DNA of 64,000 nucleotides from Pseudomonas ekonensis (GCF_019145435.1 NZ_JAHSTS010000001.1:2370001-2434000); one strand, 5' to 3'. Shown: positions 28,847 through 40,108, counted from the first letter of the stretch. Made by a program: numbers and translations. Notes: generated by a model from the sequence alone, not told the origin.

Positions 28847-30160
28847 ATGGATCTCAAGCAAAGCCTGAGCAAGCGCATCGTCATCGTGTTTGCCCTGATG
28901 AGCGCCGTCGTCGCGGGAGTGTTTGCCGTGGGCATCGTGGCCACCGTCCATGTGGTGGAGCACAAGCTGACGAGCACCGCCCTGAGCGGCGGATTACGCC
29001 GACTGTTGTCGATGGATGACATCAGCCGGTGGAACCATCGCCCGGAAAAGGATGAACTTTTCTACTTCGAGGGGGGGCCGGGGCCGTTGGCGCTCACCCC
29101 GGCGCTGGCGGCATTGCCGCCGGGCTTTCAGGAGGTGACGTTCGGCGACGATGCGTTCTTTGCCATGGTGGAACTGGTCGGCGGGCGCAAGTACGTGCTG
29201 CTGCGCGACCAGGAAAGCCTGGAGAAGCGCGAGCACCTGCTGTTCGTCGTGGTGACCGTCGGGTTTCTGCTGAGTGTTCTGCTGGCGCTGGTGCTGGGCC
29301 GTCTGCTGGCGCGCAGGGTGATGGCGCCGGTGATTCGCCTGGCGCGTCAGGTGCGTCACCGCGATCAGTTGCTGGAACTGGCGCCGCCGCTGCACCCGGA
29401 CTACGCGGCCGATGAGGTGGGCGAGTTGGCGCTGTCGTTCGACCAGACGCTGGGGCGCCTGCGCGAGACCCTGAGCCGGGAAAAGCTGTTCACCGCCGAC
29501 GTCAGCCACGAACTGCGCACGCCGCTGATGGTGCTGTCCGGTTCCTGCGAGCTGCTGCTCGCCAACCCTTCGCTGGATACACGCTCCGCTGCGCAGGTGA
29601 ACCGTATCGCCAGGGCCAGCCATGAGATGCGCCAACTGGTGGACACCTTCCTGATGTTGGCCCGTGCCCAGGACGACACCGGCAACGACATCTGCGCCAC
29701 GCTCAGGCAGGTGGCGGACGCCCAGGCGGAGATCTGGGGCCGGTTGATCCGGGAGAAGGGCCTGGCGTTTTTCTACGACCCGAACCCGACCCATTCGGAG
29801 CGCTTTAACCTGACGTTTCTGCAATCGGTGATGGGCAACCTGCTGCGCAATGCCTGGCACTACACGGATAAGGGCTACGTGCGCCTCACGCTGACGCAAA
29901 GCGGCTTCGTGGTGGAGGACAGCGGCATCGGCATCCCCGAGGAACAGCGCCCGGCGATGTTCCAGCCGTTCGTGCGAGGCGACGAGCGTCGTGGCGAAGG
30001 GCTCGGCCTGGGGCTGTCGCTGGTGCAGCGGATCTGCACCCGGCAGCGCTGGACGGTGGAGCTCACCACCCGCGAGCCCAACGGCTGCCGCTTCGCGGTG
30101 GAACTGACGCCGCCGGTTCAGGAGGCCGTCGGGCACCCCCGGTTGCCGCCCGCCGCCTGA
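28847..30160 (+). CDS. Sensor histidine kinase without an adjacent response regulator
   Basis: The product is 437 residues from the ATG at 28847. Membrane helices lie at about 10-33 and 131-153, enclosing a periplasmic sensor of about 95 residues. HAMP is at 155-210, the dimerisation/phosphoacceptor box FTADVSHELRTPLMVL has His221, and the ATPase domain follows with GNLLRNAWHYT (N box), VEDSGIGIPEE and GEGLGLGLSLV. No response regulator gene lies on either side: upstream is a divergent phosphatase, downstream a convergent pqiC. Its neighbourhood (arnT2, Ais-like phosphatase) suggests control of surface modification, which is inference. Confidence 0.92.
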   Translation: MDLKQSLSKRIVIVFALMSAVVAGVFAVGIVATVHVVEHKLTSTALSGGLRRLLSMDDISRWNHRPEKDELFYFEGGPGPLALTPALAALPPGFQEVTFGDDAFFAMVELVGGRKYVLLRDQESLEKREHLLFVVVTVGFLLSVLLALVLGRLLARRVMAPVIRLARQVRHRDQLLELAPPLHPDYAADEVGELALSFDQTLGRLRETLSREKLFTADVSHELRTPLMVLSGSCELLLANPSLDTRSAAQVNRIARASHEMRQLVDTFLMLARAQDDTGNDICATLRQVADAQAEIWGRLIREKGLAFFYDPNPTHSERFNLTFLQSVMGNLLRNAWHYTDKGYVRLTLTQSGFVVEDSGIGIPEEQRPAMFQPFVRGDERRGEGLGLGLSLVQRICTRQRWTVELTTREPNGCRFAVELTPPVQEAVGHPRLPPAA

Positions 30161-30666
30161 ATGATCAGCGCGGCCAGGCGTTTGACGTTGTTCTGCTGGG
30201 CACTCACCAACTCATCGATCGACGGCCCGGACGGCGTGCGCAGGGTCGAACGGCAGGCGAGCCGCGCACCGTCGCCGCCCGCCGCCCGCAACTGCCATTT
30301 GACGTCGATCAGCCCGTACTGGCCGGGCACCGAATCGAAGCGCTGGATCTCGATCAGCACCGACGCCTTGCGCGGACTGCCGGCATTGCCCATCTGATCG
30401 GTCAGGGTGCTGCGCAACTCATCGGCCAGGCTCGCCCCCCACCATTCGGTTTCCAGGATCGCCAGGCCGCTGTTGCCCTGGCGGATGACGATCTGCGGCC
30501 GGTCCACCTGCGGCGGCACGCTGATGCCTTCCAGGGCGATGTCCGGGCCGGAGCGGTCGGCGGCCGGTTGCGCCGGGGTCAGGGTGTGGAAGCTGATCGG
30601 GTCGCTGCGGCAGGCGCCGAGCAGCAGGCACGCGGCGAGCACGGCGGTTTTCAGCGGTGAGGCCAT
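30118..30666 (-). CDS. pqiC: PqiC-like outer-membrane lipoprotein (ABC-type transport auxiliary)
   Basis: The product is 182 residues. The lipobox LLLGAC places the lipidated cysteine at residue 19. The region YHTLTP-like (SFHTLTPAQP) and QIVIRQGNSGLAILETEWWG match the PqiC/YmbA family, which forms the outer-membrane end of the Pqi lipid-transport bridge. It follows pqiB by 16 bases. Its last 43 bases overlap the end of the histidine kinase gene on the other strand. Confidence 0.9.
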   Translation of the reverse strand: MASPLKTAVLAACLLLGACRSDPISFHTLTPAQPAADRSGPDIALEGISVPPQVDRPQIVIRQGNSGLAILETEWWGASLADELRSTLTDQMGNAGSPRKASVLIEIQRFDSVPGQYGLIDVKWQLRAAGGDGARLACRSTLRTPSGPSIDELVSAQQNNVKRLAALIIQAAGGNRGCPTAS

Positions 30667-30682
30667 GGGACAGCTCCTGTGC

Positions 30683-32338
30683 TCAGTTGCGCGGCGGACC
30701 TTTGAGGTCCAGCGGCGCGGCGTTGTCGGGACGTCCGCGGATCAAGGATTCCGGGTGCCGGCCCAGGTAATCCGAGAGTTCGCGCAGCGAGCGCGACATG
30801 CGTCCGAGTTCATCCAGCGTGCGGGTCAGCTGTTCGCGCTGCGGCGAGTCTTCGGCCAGGGTCGAATTGGCCGACTGCAAGGTCTTGCTCACGTCGGACA
30901 GGGTGTTCTGCACGCCGGGCAGCGTCTTGGCGTTGAACTGGGTCAGGCCTTTGCGCAGTTCCACCAGGTTGCCGTCCAGGTTGCCGGCGATCCGTTCCAC
31001 CGGCAGCTTGTTGAGCTTGTCGATCACGGCTTCGAGCTTCTCCTGCAACTGTTCGAGGCTGCCGGGGATGGTCGGGATCATGATGGGACGCAGGGTCGGG
31101 TCGAACGCGACCTTTTCGGCTTTCGGAAAGAAGTCCAGGGCGATGTACAGCTGGCCGGTCAAAAGGTTGCCGCTGCGGGCCTGGGCGCGCAGGCCGTTCT
31201 CGACGAAGGTGCCGATCAGCCGCACGGCGGCGGCTTCGTCCTCAGGATTGTGCTTGAGCACCTTGAGCATCTTGATGTGGGCCTGGCCCAGGCGCTGCGG
31301 GTAGATCACGATGCCGACGTTGACCGGGAAGCTGCGTTTCTTTTCGTCGAAGTCCAGGTTGACGCTCACCACCCGGCCCACTTCCATGCCGAGGAACTCC
31401 ACCGGCGCATCGACCTTGAGCCCGCGCAGCGCCTGGTCGAACCGCAGGCTCAGGTATTGCGGCTTGCCGTTGGGCGGGGCGAGGGCGGTCTGCTGGTCGT
31501 CGAACAGGTCGAAGGTCTTGAGCTCTTCGGCCGCCACGTCGTTGGGGCTGTACTCCGGCGCACGGAAGGCGACGCCGCCGACCAGCAGGGTGGACAGCGA
31601 TTCGGTCTTGACCGCGAAGCCGTTGGCGCCGACGTTCACGTCCAGGCCGCTGGCGTTCCAGAACCGGGTGTTTTCGGTCACGTAGGCATCGTTGGGCGCA
31701 TGGATGAACACTTCGACGGTCACGCCTTTGCCGTCGGCGTCCAGCGCGTAGGCGACGACCTGGCCCACCGGGATCTTGCGGTAGTAGACCGGCGAACCGA
31801 TGTCCAGCGAGCCCAGGTCCTGGGTGTGCAGATTGAAGCGCTTGCCCGGTTCGCCGTAGGTGATCGGCGGCGGGTTCTCCAGCCCGGTGAAGTGCTTGGC
31901 CCGGCTGTTGGACTGCCCGATGTCGGCTCCGATGTAGTCGCCGGAGAGCAACGTGTCGATGCCCGACACGCCGCCGGCGCCGATGCGCGGGCGCACCACC
32001 CAGAACTGCGAGTCCTTGCGGGTGAAGGTCTCGGCCTGCTTGGACAGCTTGACCGTGGCGTTGACGCTTTTCTGGTCGTTGCTCAACTCGACGTCGGTCA
32101 CGTGGCCGATCACCACGTTGCGGTACTTGACCTCGGTCTTGTTGGCGGTCAGGCCGCTGCCGGTCTTGAACGAGACGGTGATGGTCGGGCCTTCCTGCAT
32201 CAGGTTGTGCACCACCAGCGATATGCCCACCAGCACCGCGACGATCGGCACGATCCACACCAGCGACACGTTGAAGCGCCGGGTCTTGACCGGGGCGGGG
32301 CCGGGTGCGGGCGGCGGGCTCGCGGCTGACGTCTCCAT
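30683..32338 (-). CDS. pqiB: PqiB-like intermembrane phospholipid transport protein (MCE domains)
   Basis: The product is 551 residues from the ATG at 32338, preceded by GGAGGTCATGG. One membrane helix lies near residues 27-47, followed by three MCE/MlaD domains (for example FKTGSGLTANKTEVKYRNV, DIGSPVYYRKIPVGQV, LRGLKVDAPVEFLGMEVG) and a C-terminal coiled coil that forms the needle. It is anchored in the inner membrane and bridges the periplasm. The inner-membrane partner pqiA is not next to it: the upstream neighbour is an amine oxidase gene. Confidence 0.93.
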   Translation of the reverse strand: METSAASPPPAPGPAPVKTRRFNVSLVWIVPIVAVLVGISLVVHNLMQEGPTITVSFKTGSGLTANKTEVKYRNVVIGHVTDVELSNDQKSVNATVKLSKQAETFTRKDSQFWVVRPRIGAGGVSGIDTLLSGDYIGADIGQSNSRAKHFTGLENPPPITYGEPGKRFNLHTQDLGSLDIGSPVYYRKIPVGQVVAYALDADGKGVTVEVFIHAPNDAYVTENTRFWNASGLDVNVGANGFAVKTESLSTLLVGGVAFRAPEYSPNDVAAEELKTFDLFDDQQTALAPPNGKPQYLSLRFDQALRGLKVDAPVEFLGMEVGRVVSVNLDFDEKKRSFPVNVGIVIYPQRLGQAHIKMLKVLKHNPEDEAAAVRLIGTFVENGLRAQARSGNLLTGQLYIALDFFPKAEKVAFDPTLRPIMIPTIPGSLEQLQEKLEAVIDKLNKLPVERIAGNLDGNLVELRKGLTQFNAKTLPGVQNTLSDVSKTLQSANSTLAEDSPQREQLTRTLDELGRMSRSLRELSDYLGRHPESLIRGRPDNAAPLDLKGPPRN

Positions 32339-32442
32339 CCATGACCTCCGGGGTGTGTTCGGCAATGAGCGTCAGGAACGCAAAAGCACTTCATCAATAT
32401 AGAAGTGCTTTGCGAGAGAGCAAATGCGGGCCGGCGAAGCCG

Positions 32443-34970
<2,528 letters not shown>

Positions 34971-34996
34971 AATGCGGTGTTTCGGTGTTGCGGTTT

Positions 34997-35090
34997 CTGT
35001 AGGCGCCAGCCTGCTGGCGATGGCGGCAGATCACTCAATCAAGATGCTGGCTGTGCCGGCCTCTCGCGAGCAGGCTCGCTCCTACAGGGG
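34997..35090. repeat. REPIN (second of two in tandem)
   Basis: CTGTAGGCGCCAGCCTGCTG begins near 34997 and the inverted partner CTCGCGAGCAGGCTCGCTCC begins near 35063. It follows the first REPIN after 26 bases. Both share an internal ...AAGATG(T/C)TGGCTGTG(C)... segment, which points to duplication of one REPIN. Confidence 0.85.
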
Positions 35091-35101
35091 ATTGCGGTGG
35101 T

Positions 35102-36460
35102 TCAGACGCTCAGCAGCAGGAATTCCCGCTCCCAGGAACTGATCACCCGCTTGAAGTTCTCGTGCTCGGCCCGTTTGACCGCCACGTAGCCGCGCACGAA
35201 CTTGTCGCCCAGGTAGCCGGCGACGGTCTCGCACTCTTCCATCTGGGTCAGGGCGTCTTCGATGGTGATCGGCAGGCGCAGGTTGCGCCGTTCATAGGCC
35301 CGGCCTTCCACGGCAGCGCTCGGCTCGACGCCTTCGACCATGCCGATGTAGCCGCACAGCAGACTGGCGGCGATGGCCAGGTACGGGTTGGCGTCAGCGC
35401 CGGGCAGGCGGTTTTCCACGCGCATCGATTCCGGCCCCGATGTCGGCACCCGCAGGCCGACGGTGCGGTTCTCTTCGCCCCATTCGACATTGACCGGCGC
35501 CGAGGTGTCCGGCAGGAAGCGGCGGAACGAGTTCACGTTCGGCGCGAACATCGGCAGCACCTTGGGGATGAACTTCTGCAGGCCGCCGATGTGGTGGCGG
35601 AACAGCGTGCTCATGGAGCCGTCGTCGTCGGCGAAGATCGGCTGGCCGGTGGCGATGTCCACCACGCTCTGGTGCAGGTGCATGGCGCTGCCGGGCTCGT
35701 CGCCGATCGGCTTGGCCATGAAGGTGGCGGTGACGTTGTGCTTGAGCGCCGCCTCGCGCAGGGTGCGTTTGAACACGGTGATCTGGTCGGCCAGGTCCAG
35801 CGCGTCGCCGTGGCGAAAGTTGATCTCCATCTGCGCCGGGCCGTCTTCGTGGATCAGCGTGTCCAGATCCAGGCCTTGCAGTTCGCACCAGTCGTAGACG
35901 TCTTCGAACAGCGGGTCGAACTCGTTGGCCGCGTCGATGGAAAACGACTGGCGACCGCTCTCGGCCCGTCCCGAACGGCCCAGCGGCGCCTTGAGCGGCA
36001 GGTCCGGGTCTTCGCAGCGCTGGGTCAGGTAGAACTCCATTTCCGGCGCCACGATCGGCTTCCAGCCCTTGTCGGTGTACAGCTGCAGAACCTTTTTCAG
36101 CACGTTGCGCGGCGACAGTTCGATCGGGTTGCCGAACTTGTCGAAGGTGTCGTGGATCACGATGGCAGTCGGCTCGATGGCCCACGGCACCACGTACACC
36201 GCGTCGCTCACCGGTTTGCAGACCATGTCGATGTCGGCCGGGTCGAGCAGGTCGTAGTAGATGTCGTCGTCGACGAAATCCCCGGTTACCGTTTGCAGCA
36301 GCACACTCTCCGGCAGGCGCATGCCTCGCTCATGCAGGAACTTGTTGGTCGGTGCGATCTTGCCGCGGGCGATGCCGGTCAGGTCGCTGACCACGCATTC
36401 CACTTCGGTAATCTTGTGATCTTTCAGCCATGTGAACAGCTGATCGAAAGGGGCGTTCAT
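35102..36460 (-). CDS. puuA: Glutamine synthetase-like gamma-glutamylpolyamine synthetase
   Basis: The product is 452 residues from the ATG at 36460, preceded by GAGGTCTTT. It has the GS fold with PEMEFYL, NFRHGDALDLAD, PGSAMHLHQSV (ammonia/metal site) and NRLPGADANPYLAIAASLL. PuuA/SpuI enzymes join glutamate to putrescine using ATP. A true GlnA is less likely because the adenylylation region differs and the neighbours are polyamine genes. It is transcribed away from an AraC-family regulator. Confidence 0.9.
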   Translation of the reverse strand: MNAPFDQLFTWLKDHKITEVECVVSDLTGIARGKIAPTNKFLHERGMRLPESVLLQTVTGDFVDDDIYYDLLDPADIDMVCKPVSDAVYVVPWAIEPTAIVIHDTFDKFGNPIELSPRNVLKKVLQLYTDKGWKPIVAPEMEFYLTQRCEDPDLPLKAPLGRSGRAESGRQSFSIDAANEFDPLFEDVYDWCELQGLDLDTLIHEDGPAQMEINFRHGDALDLADQITVFKRTLREAALKHNVTATFMAKPIGDEPGSAMHLHQSVVDIATGQPIFADDDGSMSTLFRHHIGGLQKFIPKVLPMFAPNVNSFRRFLPDTSAPVNVEWGEENRTVGLRVPTSGPESMRVENRLPGADANPYLAIAASLLCGYIGMVEGVEPSAAVEGRAYERRNLRLPITIEDALTQMEECETVAGYLGDKFVRGYVAVKRAEHENFKRVISSWEREFLLLSV

Positions 36461-36622
36461 AAAGACCTCGTCGTTGGTTTTGTTGACGCGCCGGGAATAC
36501 GGTTTCATCTGCCGCAGGCTTCCCCTGTGGCGCGTTGGCGTCTATCTTGGGCGGGCCTTGCGGTTCCATCTATCCACTTTCAGCAGCACCAAAGCGCACC
36601 AAAAGAGTGCGCAAGGTCTCCC

Positions 36623-37528
36623 ATGACAACGTGTAATCCGATCCAGGTCCAAGCCTTCGACACCGCCGACGTCACCGAACAGATCCGCGCCACGCCGGGT
36701 TGGGTGCAGCATTACCAGCAGATGTCGCCGGGGCATTTCGCCGGGCGTATCCGCTACCTGGACCTTGAGGGCGTGGAGGTCTACGAAGAGCAGATGAACA
36801 CCCGGGTCGAGCAGAATTTCAGTGCGCCGCCGGGGGCGCTGGCGTTCTGTTTCGACCGCAGCGACAACGCGCTCTACCTGCTCAACGAAGAGAGCCGCAA
36901 CATCTGGATCACCCCGGAGAACTACCAGGAGATCGCCGTGGTGTTCGGCCCCGACTTCGTCCGCCAGCACGGCCTGGACGTGGCGCGGCTGGAAGGGCTG
37001 TTCATGGCGCCGCTCAACGGCGGGCAGAACGCGTTGTTCAGCCGCTGGCTCAGTGCGACCCTGACCCGGCTGGCGCAGACCTTCGACCCGACGACCAAAG
37101 ACGCGCTGACCCTTCAGTTGCTGGAGGACTGCCTGTTCATCCTCGACAACGCCCGGCTGTGCCTGGACCGCGGTGCCCAGCAACGCAGGGCCGACGAGCG
37201 GATGATCATGAAGCGCGTGGGCGAATGGGCGGCGGACTCGCCGGAGGAAACCGTCAACCTGCTGGAGCTATCGCAGGTCGCCGGGGTGTCGCTGCGCCAG
37301 TTGCAGCAAGCGTTCAAGGCCTACACGGGCATGTCCCCGACCCACTGGCTGCGCCTGCGCAGGCTCAACAGCGCCCGGCGTGAACTGCTCAACCGCAGCG
37401 GCGGGGCAACCACCGTAGCGGAAGTGGCCATGAACTGGTCGTTCTGGCACTTGGGGCGGTTCTCCAACAGTTACCGGGCGCTGTTTAAAGAGTTGCCCAG
37501 CGAGACGCTGAAACGGGGCAATAAGTAA
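36623..37528 (+). CDS. AraC-family transcriptional regulator
   Basis: The product is 301 residues from the ATG at 36623; a far longer open frame upstream is a shadow of the synthetase gene. The C-terminal third has the two helix-turn-helix units (NLLELSQVAGVSLRQLQQAF and TTVAEVAMNWSFWHLGRFS). The middle and N-terminal parts resemble EutR-like regulators. It faces away from the puuA-like gene with a 162-base gap, so control of polyamine use is likely. It is also directly upstream of the toxin genes. Confidence 0.92.
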   Translation: MTTCNPIQVQAFDTADVTEQIRATPGWVQHYQQMSPGHFAGRIRYLDLEGVEVYEEQMNTRVEQNFSAPPGALAFCFDRSDNALYLLNEESRNIWITPENYQEIAVVFGPDFVRQHGLDVARLEGLFMAPLNGGQNALFSRWLSATLTRLAQTFDPTTKDALTLQLLEDCLFILDNARLCLDRGAQQRRADERMIMKRVGEWAADSPEETVNLLELSQVAGVSLRQLQQAFKAYTGMSPTHWLRLRRLNSARRELLNRSGGATTVAEVAMNWSFWHLGRFSNSYRALFKELPSETLKRGNK

Positions 37529-37736
37529 ACGGACTTCTGTTGAGTGCCGAGGGCAGGATTCTTTACCGTCAGGGTGTCTGTAGTGCCGGGGCGTAGGACG
37601 TATCCGGCATATGTGGCTTGATGTTTCCCAGAAGTCGCTTATTTGGATTTTTATAAACAAAATCAATGGCTTGAATTAACTTAACGTTGTCGGCCCGCAA
37701 GTTTGCTGTGCTTTTCAAGGCCATCTAGCGTTCTGC

Positions 37737-37763
37737 GAACCGATGCAAACGGTGCATCGGTTC
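37737..37763. promoter_or_regulatory. Perfect inverted repeat just upstream of the toxin A gene
   Basis: GAACCGATGCA (37737-37747), a loop AACGG and TGCATCGGTTC (37753-37763) make a perfect 11-base hairpin ending 21 bases before the toxin ATG, next to the ribosome site GAGG at 37773-37776. It could be an operator or an mRNA stem affecting translation. There is no T tract after it, so a terminator is unlikely. Confidence 0.55.
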
Positions 37764-37784
37764 ACATGAAACGAGGCATACGAG

Positions 37785-38984
37785 ATGGCTGTTCCATTGA
37801 ACGAAAAAGATAGCGCCAACACACTTCCCCAGGCCGTCCTGCATCTGATCGCCGGGCAATATCCGGGGGTCGCCCGCGATGCCGGGCTGCTGACCAAAGA
37901 AGATGTCATCAAGATCAAACAGTATGTGAAGAAGGGCCTGTCGCTGCCCGGCGAGCTGCCGGAGGTCGAGTCCTACCTCAAGTACAAGAAGATCGACATC
38001 GCCGGGCTCGAACCGGTCGACATCCAGGGCCTGTTCAAGAAGATCAGGATCCACGCCGCCAGTTGGGACGCGGTGGAAAGCAAGATCCTGCAGCAGAGCA
38101 TCGACCTGACGTCCGCCGCCAAGAACATCGTCAGCAGCGGCGGCGAGATCCTGTCGGTGATCAAGGAAATGCCGATCATGGAGCGCGTCCGCACGACGCT
38201 CGGGCAAATGACCGGCAATGACCTGGCCGGCATCAAGTACACCTCGGACGACGGCGAGGTCGCCACGGCGGTGACGCAAATCATCCGGTTGATGAAGGTC
38301 GACATCCAGCGTCAGCAGGCGGCGACCCGGGAGCTCAAGGAGCGCATCTCGAACTTCAAGATCGAGCTGGCCGGCGGCGACCTGTCGAGCGGCAAGCGGG
38401 TGTTCGGGCTGCAATCGGAGGTCAAGGGCAAGTACGACCTGATGGAGCGCAACAACCTGCTCGCGTCGATCGCCGACTCCCGGGAAACCCTCAAGGAGAA
38501 GAAAGCCCGGATCACCCAGCTGGACAAGGACTACGACTACTACGTGGGCATGTCCTTTTCCGGTGGCTTGCCGATCCTGTGGCCGATCACCGGGTCGATC
38601 TTCGGGCCGAAGGCCGAGAGCGCGAGGAAGGAGCGCAATGCCCTGAAGGATGAGGTCGATGCCCTGCAAGCGTCGGTCAGCGCCAAGCAGAGCCTGCAAA
38701 GCGCCATCGAAAGCTCGATGTCCAACTTCGGCGACATCGGCATCCGCATGGCCGGGGCCGAAGCGGCGCTGAACATCCTCAATACGATGTGGCAAACCAT
38801 CCTCAGCAAGATCGACGCGTCCGCGTCGCAGTTCGAGCGCATCGACGATGCGTTGCGCCTGACCACGTTCGTGGCCGAGTTCGCCCTGGTGATCGACCCG
38901 TGGCGCGATGTGAAGAACACCGCCGGCGAGTTGCTGGAGACCTTCAACCAGGCGCTGGACGAATACAAAAAGAACTTCAAGTGA
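37785..38984 (+). CDS. xaxA: XaxA/YaxA-type subunit A of a binary alpha pore-forming toxin
   Basis: The product is 399 residues, mainly alpha-helical. The N-terminus (LTKEDVIKIKQYVKKGLSLP, then VESYLKYKKI) is the conserved start of alpha-xenorhabdolysin subunit A. Long coiled-coil helices flank a hydrophobic foot at about residues 253-275 (YVGMSFSGGLPILWPITGSI), which is expected to enter the target membrane. XaxA/YaxA subunits are about 400 residues. No signal peptide is present, as in relatives. It is followed after 26 bases by the B subunit gene. It should lyse eukaryotic cells such as haemocytes together with B. Confidence 0.88.
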   Translation: MAVPLNEKDSANTLPQAVLHLIAGQYPGVARDAGLLTKEDVIKIKQYVKKGLSLPGELPEVESYLKYKKIDIAGLEPVDIQGLFKKIRIHAASWDAVESKILQQSIDLTSAAKNIVSSGGEILSVIKEMPIMERVRTTLGQMTGNDLAGIKYTSDDGEVATAVTQIIRLMKVDIQRQQAATRELKERISNFKIELAGGDLSSGKRVFGLQSEVKGKYDLMERNNLLASIADSRETLKEKKARITQLDKDYDYYVGMSFSGGLPILWPITGSIFGPKAESARKERNALKDEVDALQASVSAKQSLQSAIESSMSNFGDIGIRMAGAEAALNILNTMWQTILSKIDASASQFERIDDALRLTTFVAEFALVIDPWRDVKNTAGELLETFNQALDEYKKNFK

Positions 38985-39010
38985 CCCTTTCCTTGATGAG
39001 GAGCATTGCC

Positions 39011-40054
39011 ATGAACGGCGCAACCCCGATCCACACCCAGAACATGCCTGCCATCGACGTGAAGAAGATCGTGCAGACCATCCGCGACATCGCGACCCTG
39101 GCGCGCTTTCGCCACGAACGGGACGATGTCCTGCAGGAGCGGGCGCATCAGGTCGCGGCTTACCTGAACAACACCGACCGTACCTTGCGCGAGTCGTTTC
39201 CGGTGCTGTTGACCGCCCTGGACAGCGCCAGCGGCCAAAGTCATTTCGCCGCCCTCGAGGAGCTGTGGGACGCCCTGGGCAGGCATGACTTGAGCGCCGA
39301 GGACCGCGCGCTCGTGAGCGATGAGGTGCGCAACCTCAAGGCCACCGTCGAGGCGATGCTCGACCGCGTCGAGACGCGGTTCTGCGAATGCGCCCGGCGT
39401 CTGGAGAACGAGGTGCACAGTGTCTACAAGGTGGAGATCGACGGGCGGGCGGACGATCCGCTCAAGGTCGCCAAATCCCGCAAGACCCGGATCCTCGCCG
39501 AGCTGAACGAACATGCGCGCAACAAGGCTCTGTGCACCGAACAGCGGGACACGCTGATCAAGGCGCAGGAGGTGATCCGCGAGTTCAACCTGGCCGACAT
39601 GTACAAGAACTACATCCCGTCGGGCGAAGCCCTCGACGGCATCGATATGGAGAACCCGAAGAAGGAAGCGGTGAAGCAGGGCATCGAGCTCGTCCGCAAA
39701 GTGCTGGGCATGGTGTCCGAGGGCATCAAGTACATGGAACTGGCCACCGCCCGCGGCAACCTGGACAGGGAAATCGAGGCCATCGCCCAGCAAGAGGAGC
39801 GGCTCAACGATGAACTCGACAGTGCCGAGGACGGGTTGTCGGACGCGCTGGCGGTCGTCGAGATCAGCCGTCGCCGGCGGATCGCGGGCGAGGAGGTGAT
39901 GGCCGTGGCCAACGTCTGGAAGGGCTTTGCGATGGCGGTGGAGCGGCTGCGCAGCACGGACTACACGCCCAGGGACCTGACGACCCTGCTGAACCGCTAT
40001 CACGTTCATATTGAGACGCTGAGCATCGACTACAACGCGATCCTGATCGACTGA
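39011..40054 (+). CDS. xaxB: XaxB/YaxB-type subunit B of a binary alpha pore-forming toxin
   Basis: The product is 347 residues from the ATG at 39011, with GAGGAGC as ribosome site. It is alpha-helical with long heptad stretches (for example residues 90-200 and 250-285) and no signal peptide. Size, gene order and tight spacing to xaxA match the XaxB/YaxB partner. The sequence FNLADMYKNYIPSGEAL and GIELVRKVLGMVSEGIKYME form the central region equivalent to the membrane-proximal part. The pair is known in Xenorhabdus, Photorhabdus and Yersinia and in some Pseudomonas. Confidence 0.85.
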   Translation: MNGATPIHTQNMPAIDVKKIVQTIRDIATLARFRHERDDVLQERAHQVAAYLNNTDRTLRESFPVLLTALDSASGQSHFAALEELWDALGRHDLSAEDRALVSDEVRNLKATVEAMLDRVETRFCECARRLENEVHSVYKVEIDGRADDPLKVAKSRKTRILAELNEHARNKALCTEQRDTLIKAQEVIREFNLADMYKNYIPSGEALDGIDMENPKKEAVKQGIELVRKVLGMVSEGIKYMELATARGNLDREIEAIAQQEERLNDELDSAEDGLSDALAVVEISRRRRIAGEEVMAVANVWKGFAMAVERLRSTDYTPRDLTTLLNRYHVHIETLSIDYNAILID

Positions 40055-40062
40055 GTGACGTC

Positions 40063-40089
40063 GGCGGCCAACCCCTGCGGTTGGCCGCC
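40063..40089. terminator. Hairpin between the convergent toxin and flavin-reductase genes
   Basis: GGCGGCCAACC (40063-40073), loop CCTGC, GGTTGGCCGCC (40079-40089) is a perfect 11-base GC-rich stem 9 bases after the toxin B stop. No T run follows on either strand, so termination strength is uncertain, but position between convergent genes supports it. Confidence 0.65.
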
Positions 40090-40108
40090 GCCATCAAGGG
40101 CAAAGGTT

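Noticed and set aside
35162..36622. Upstream extension of the AraC regulator frame by 487 codons
   Set aside because: It is the reverse complement of the glutamine-synthetase-like gene. The true start is the ATG at 36623.
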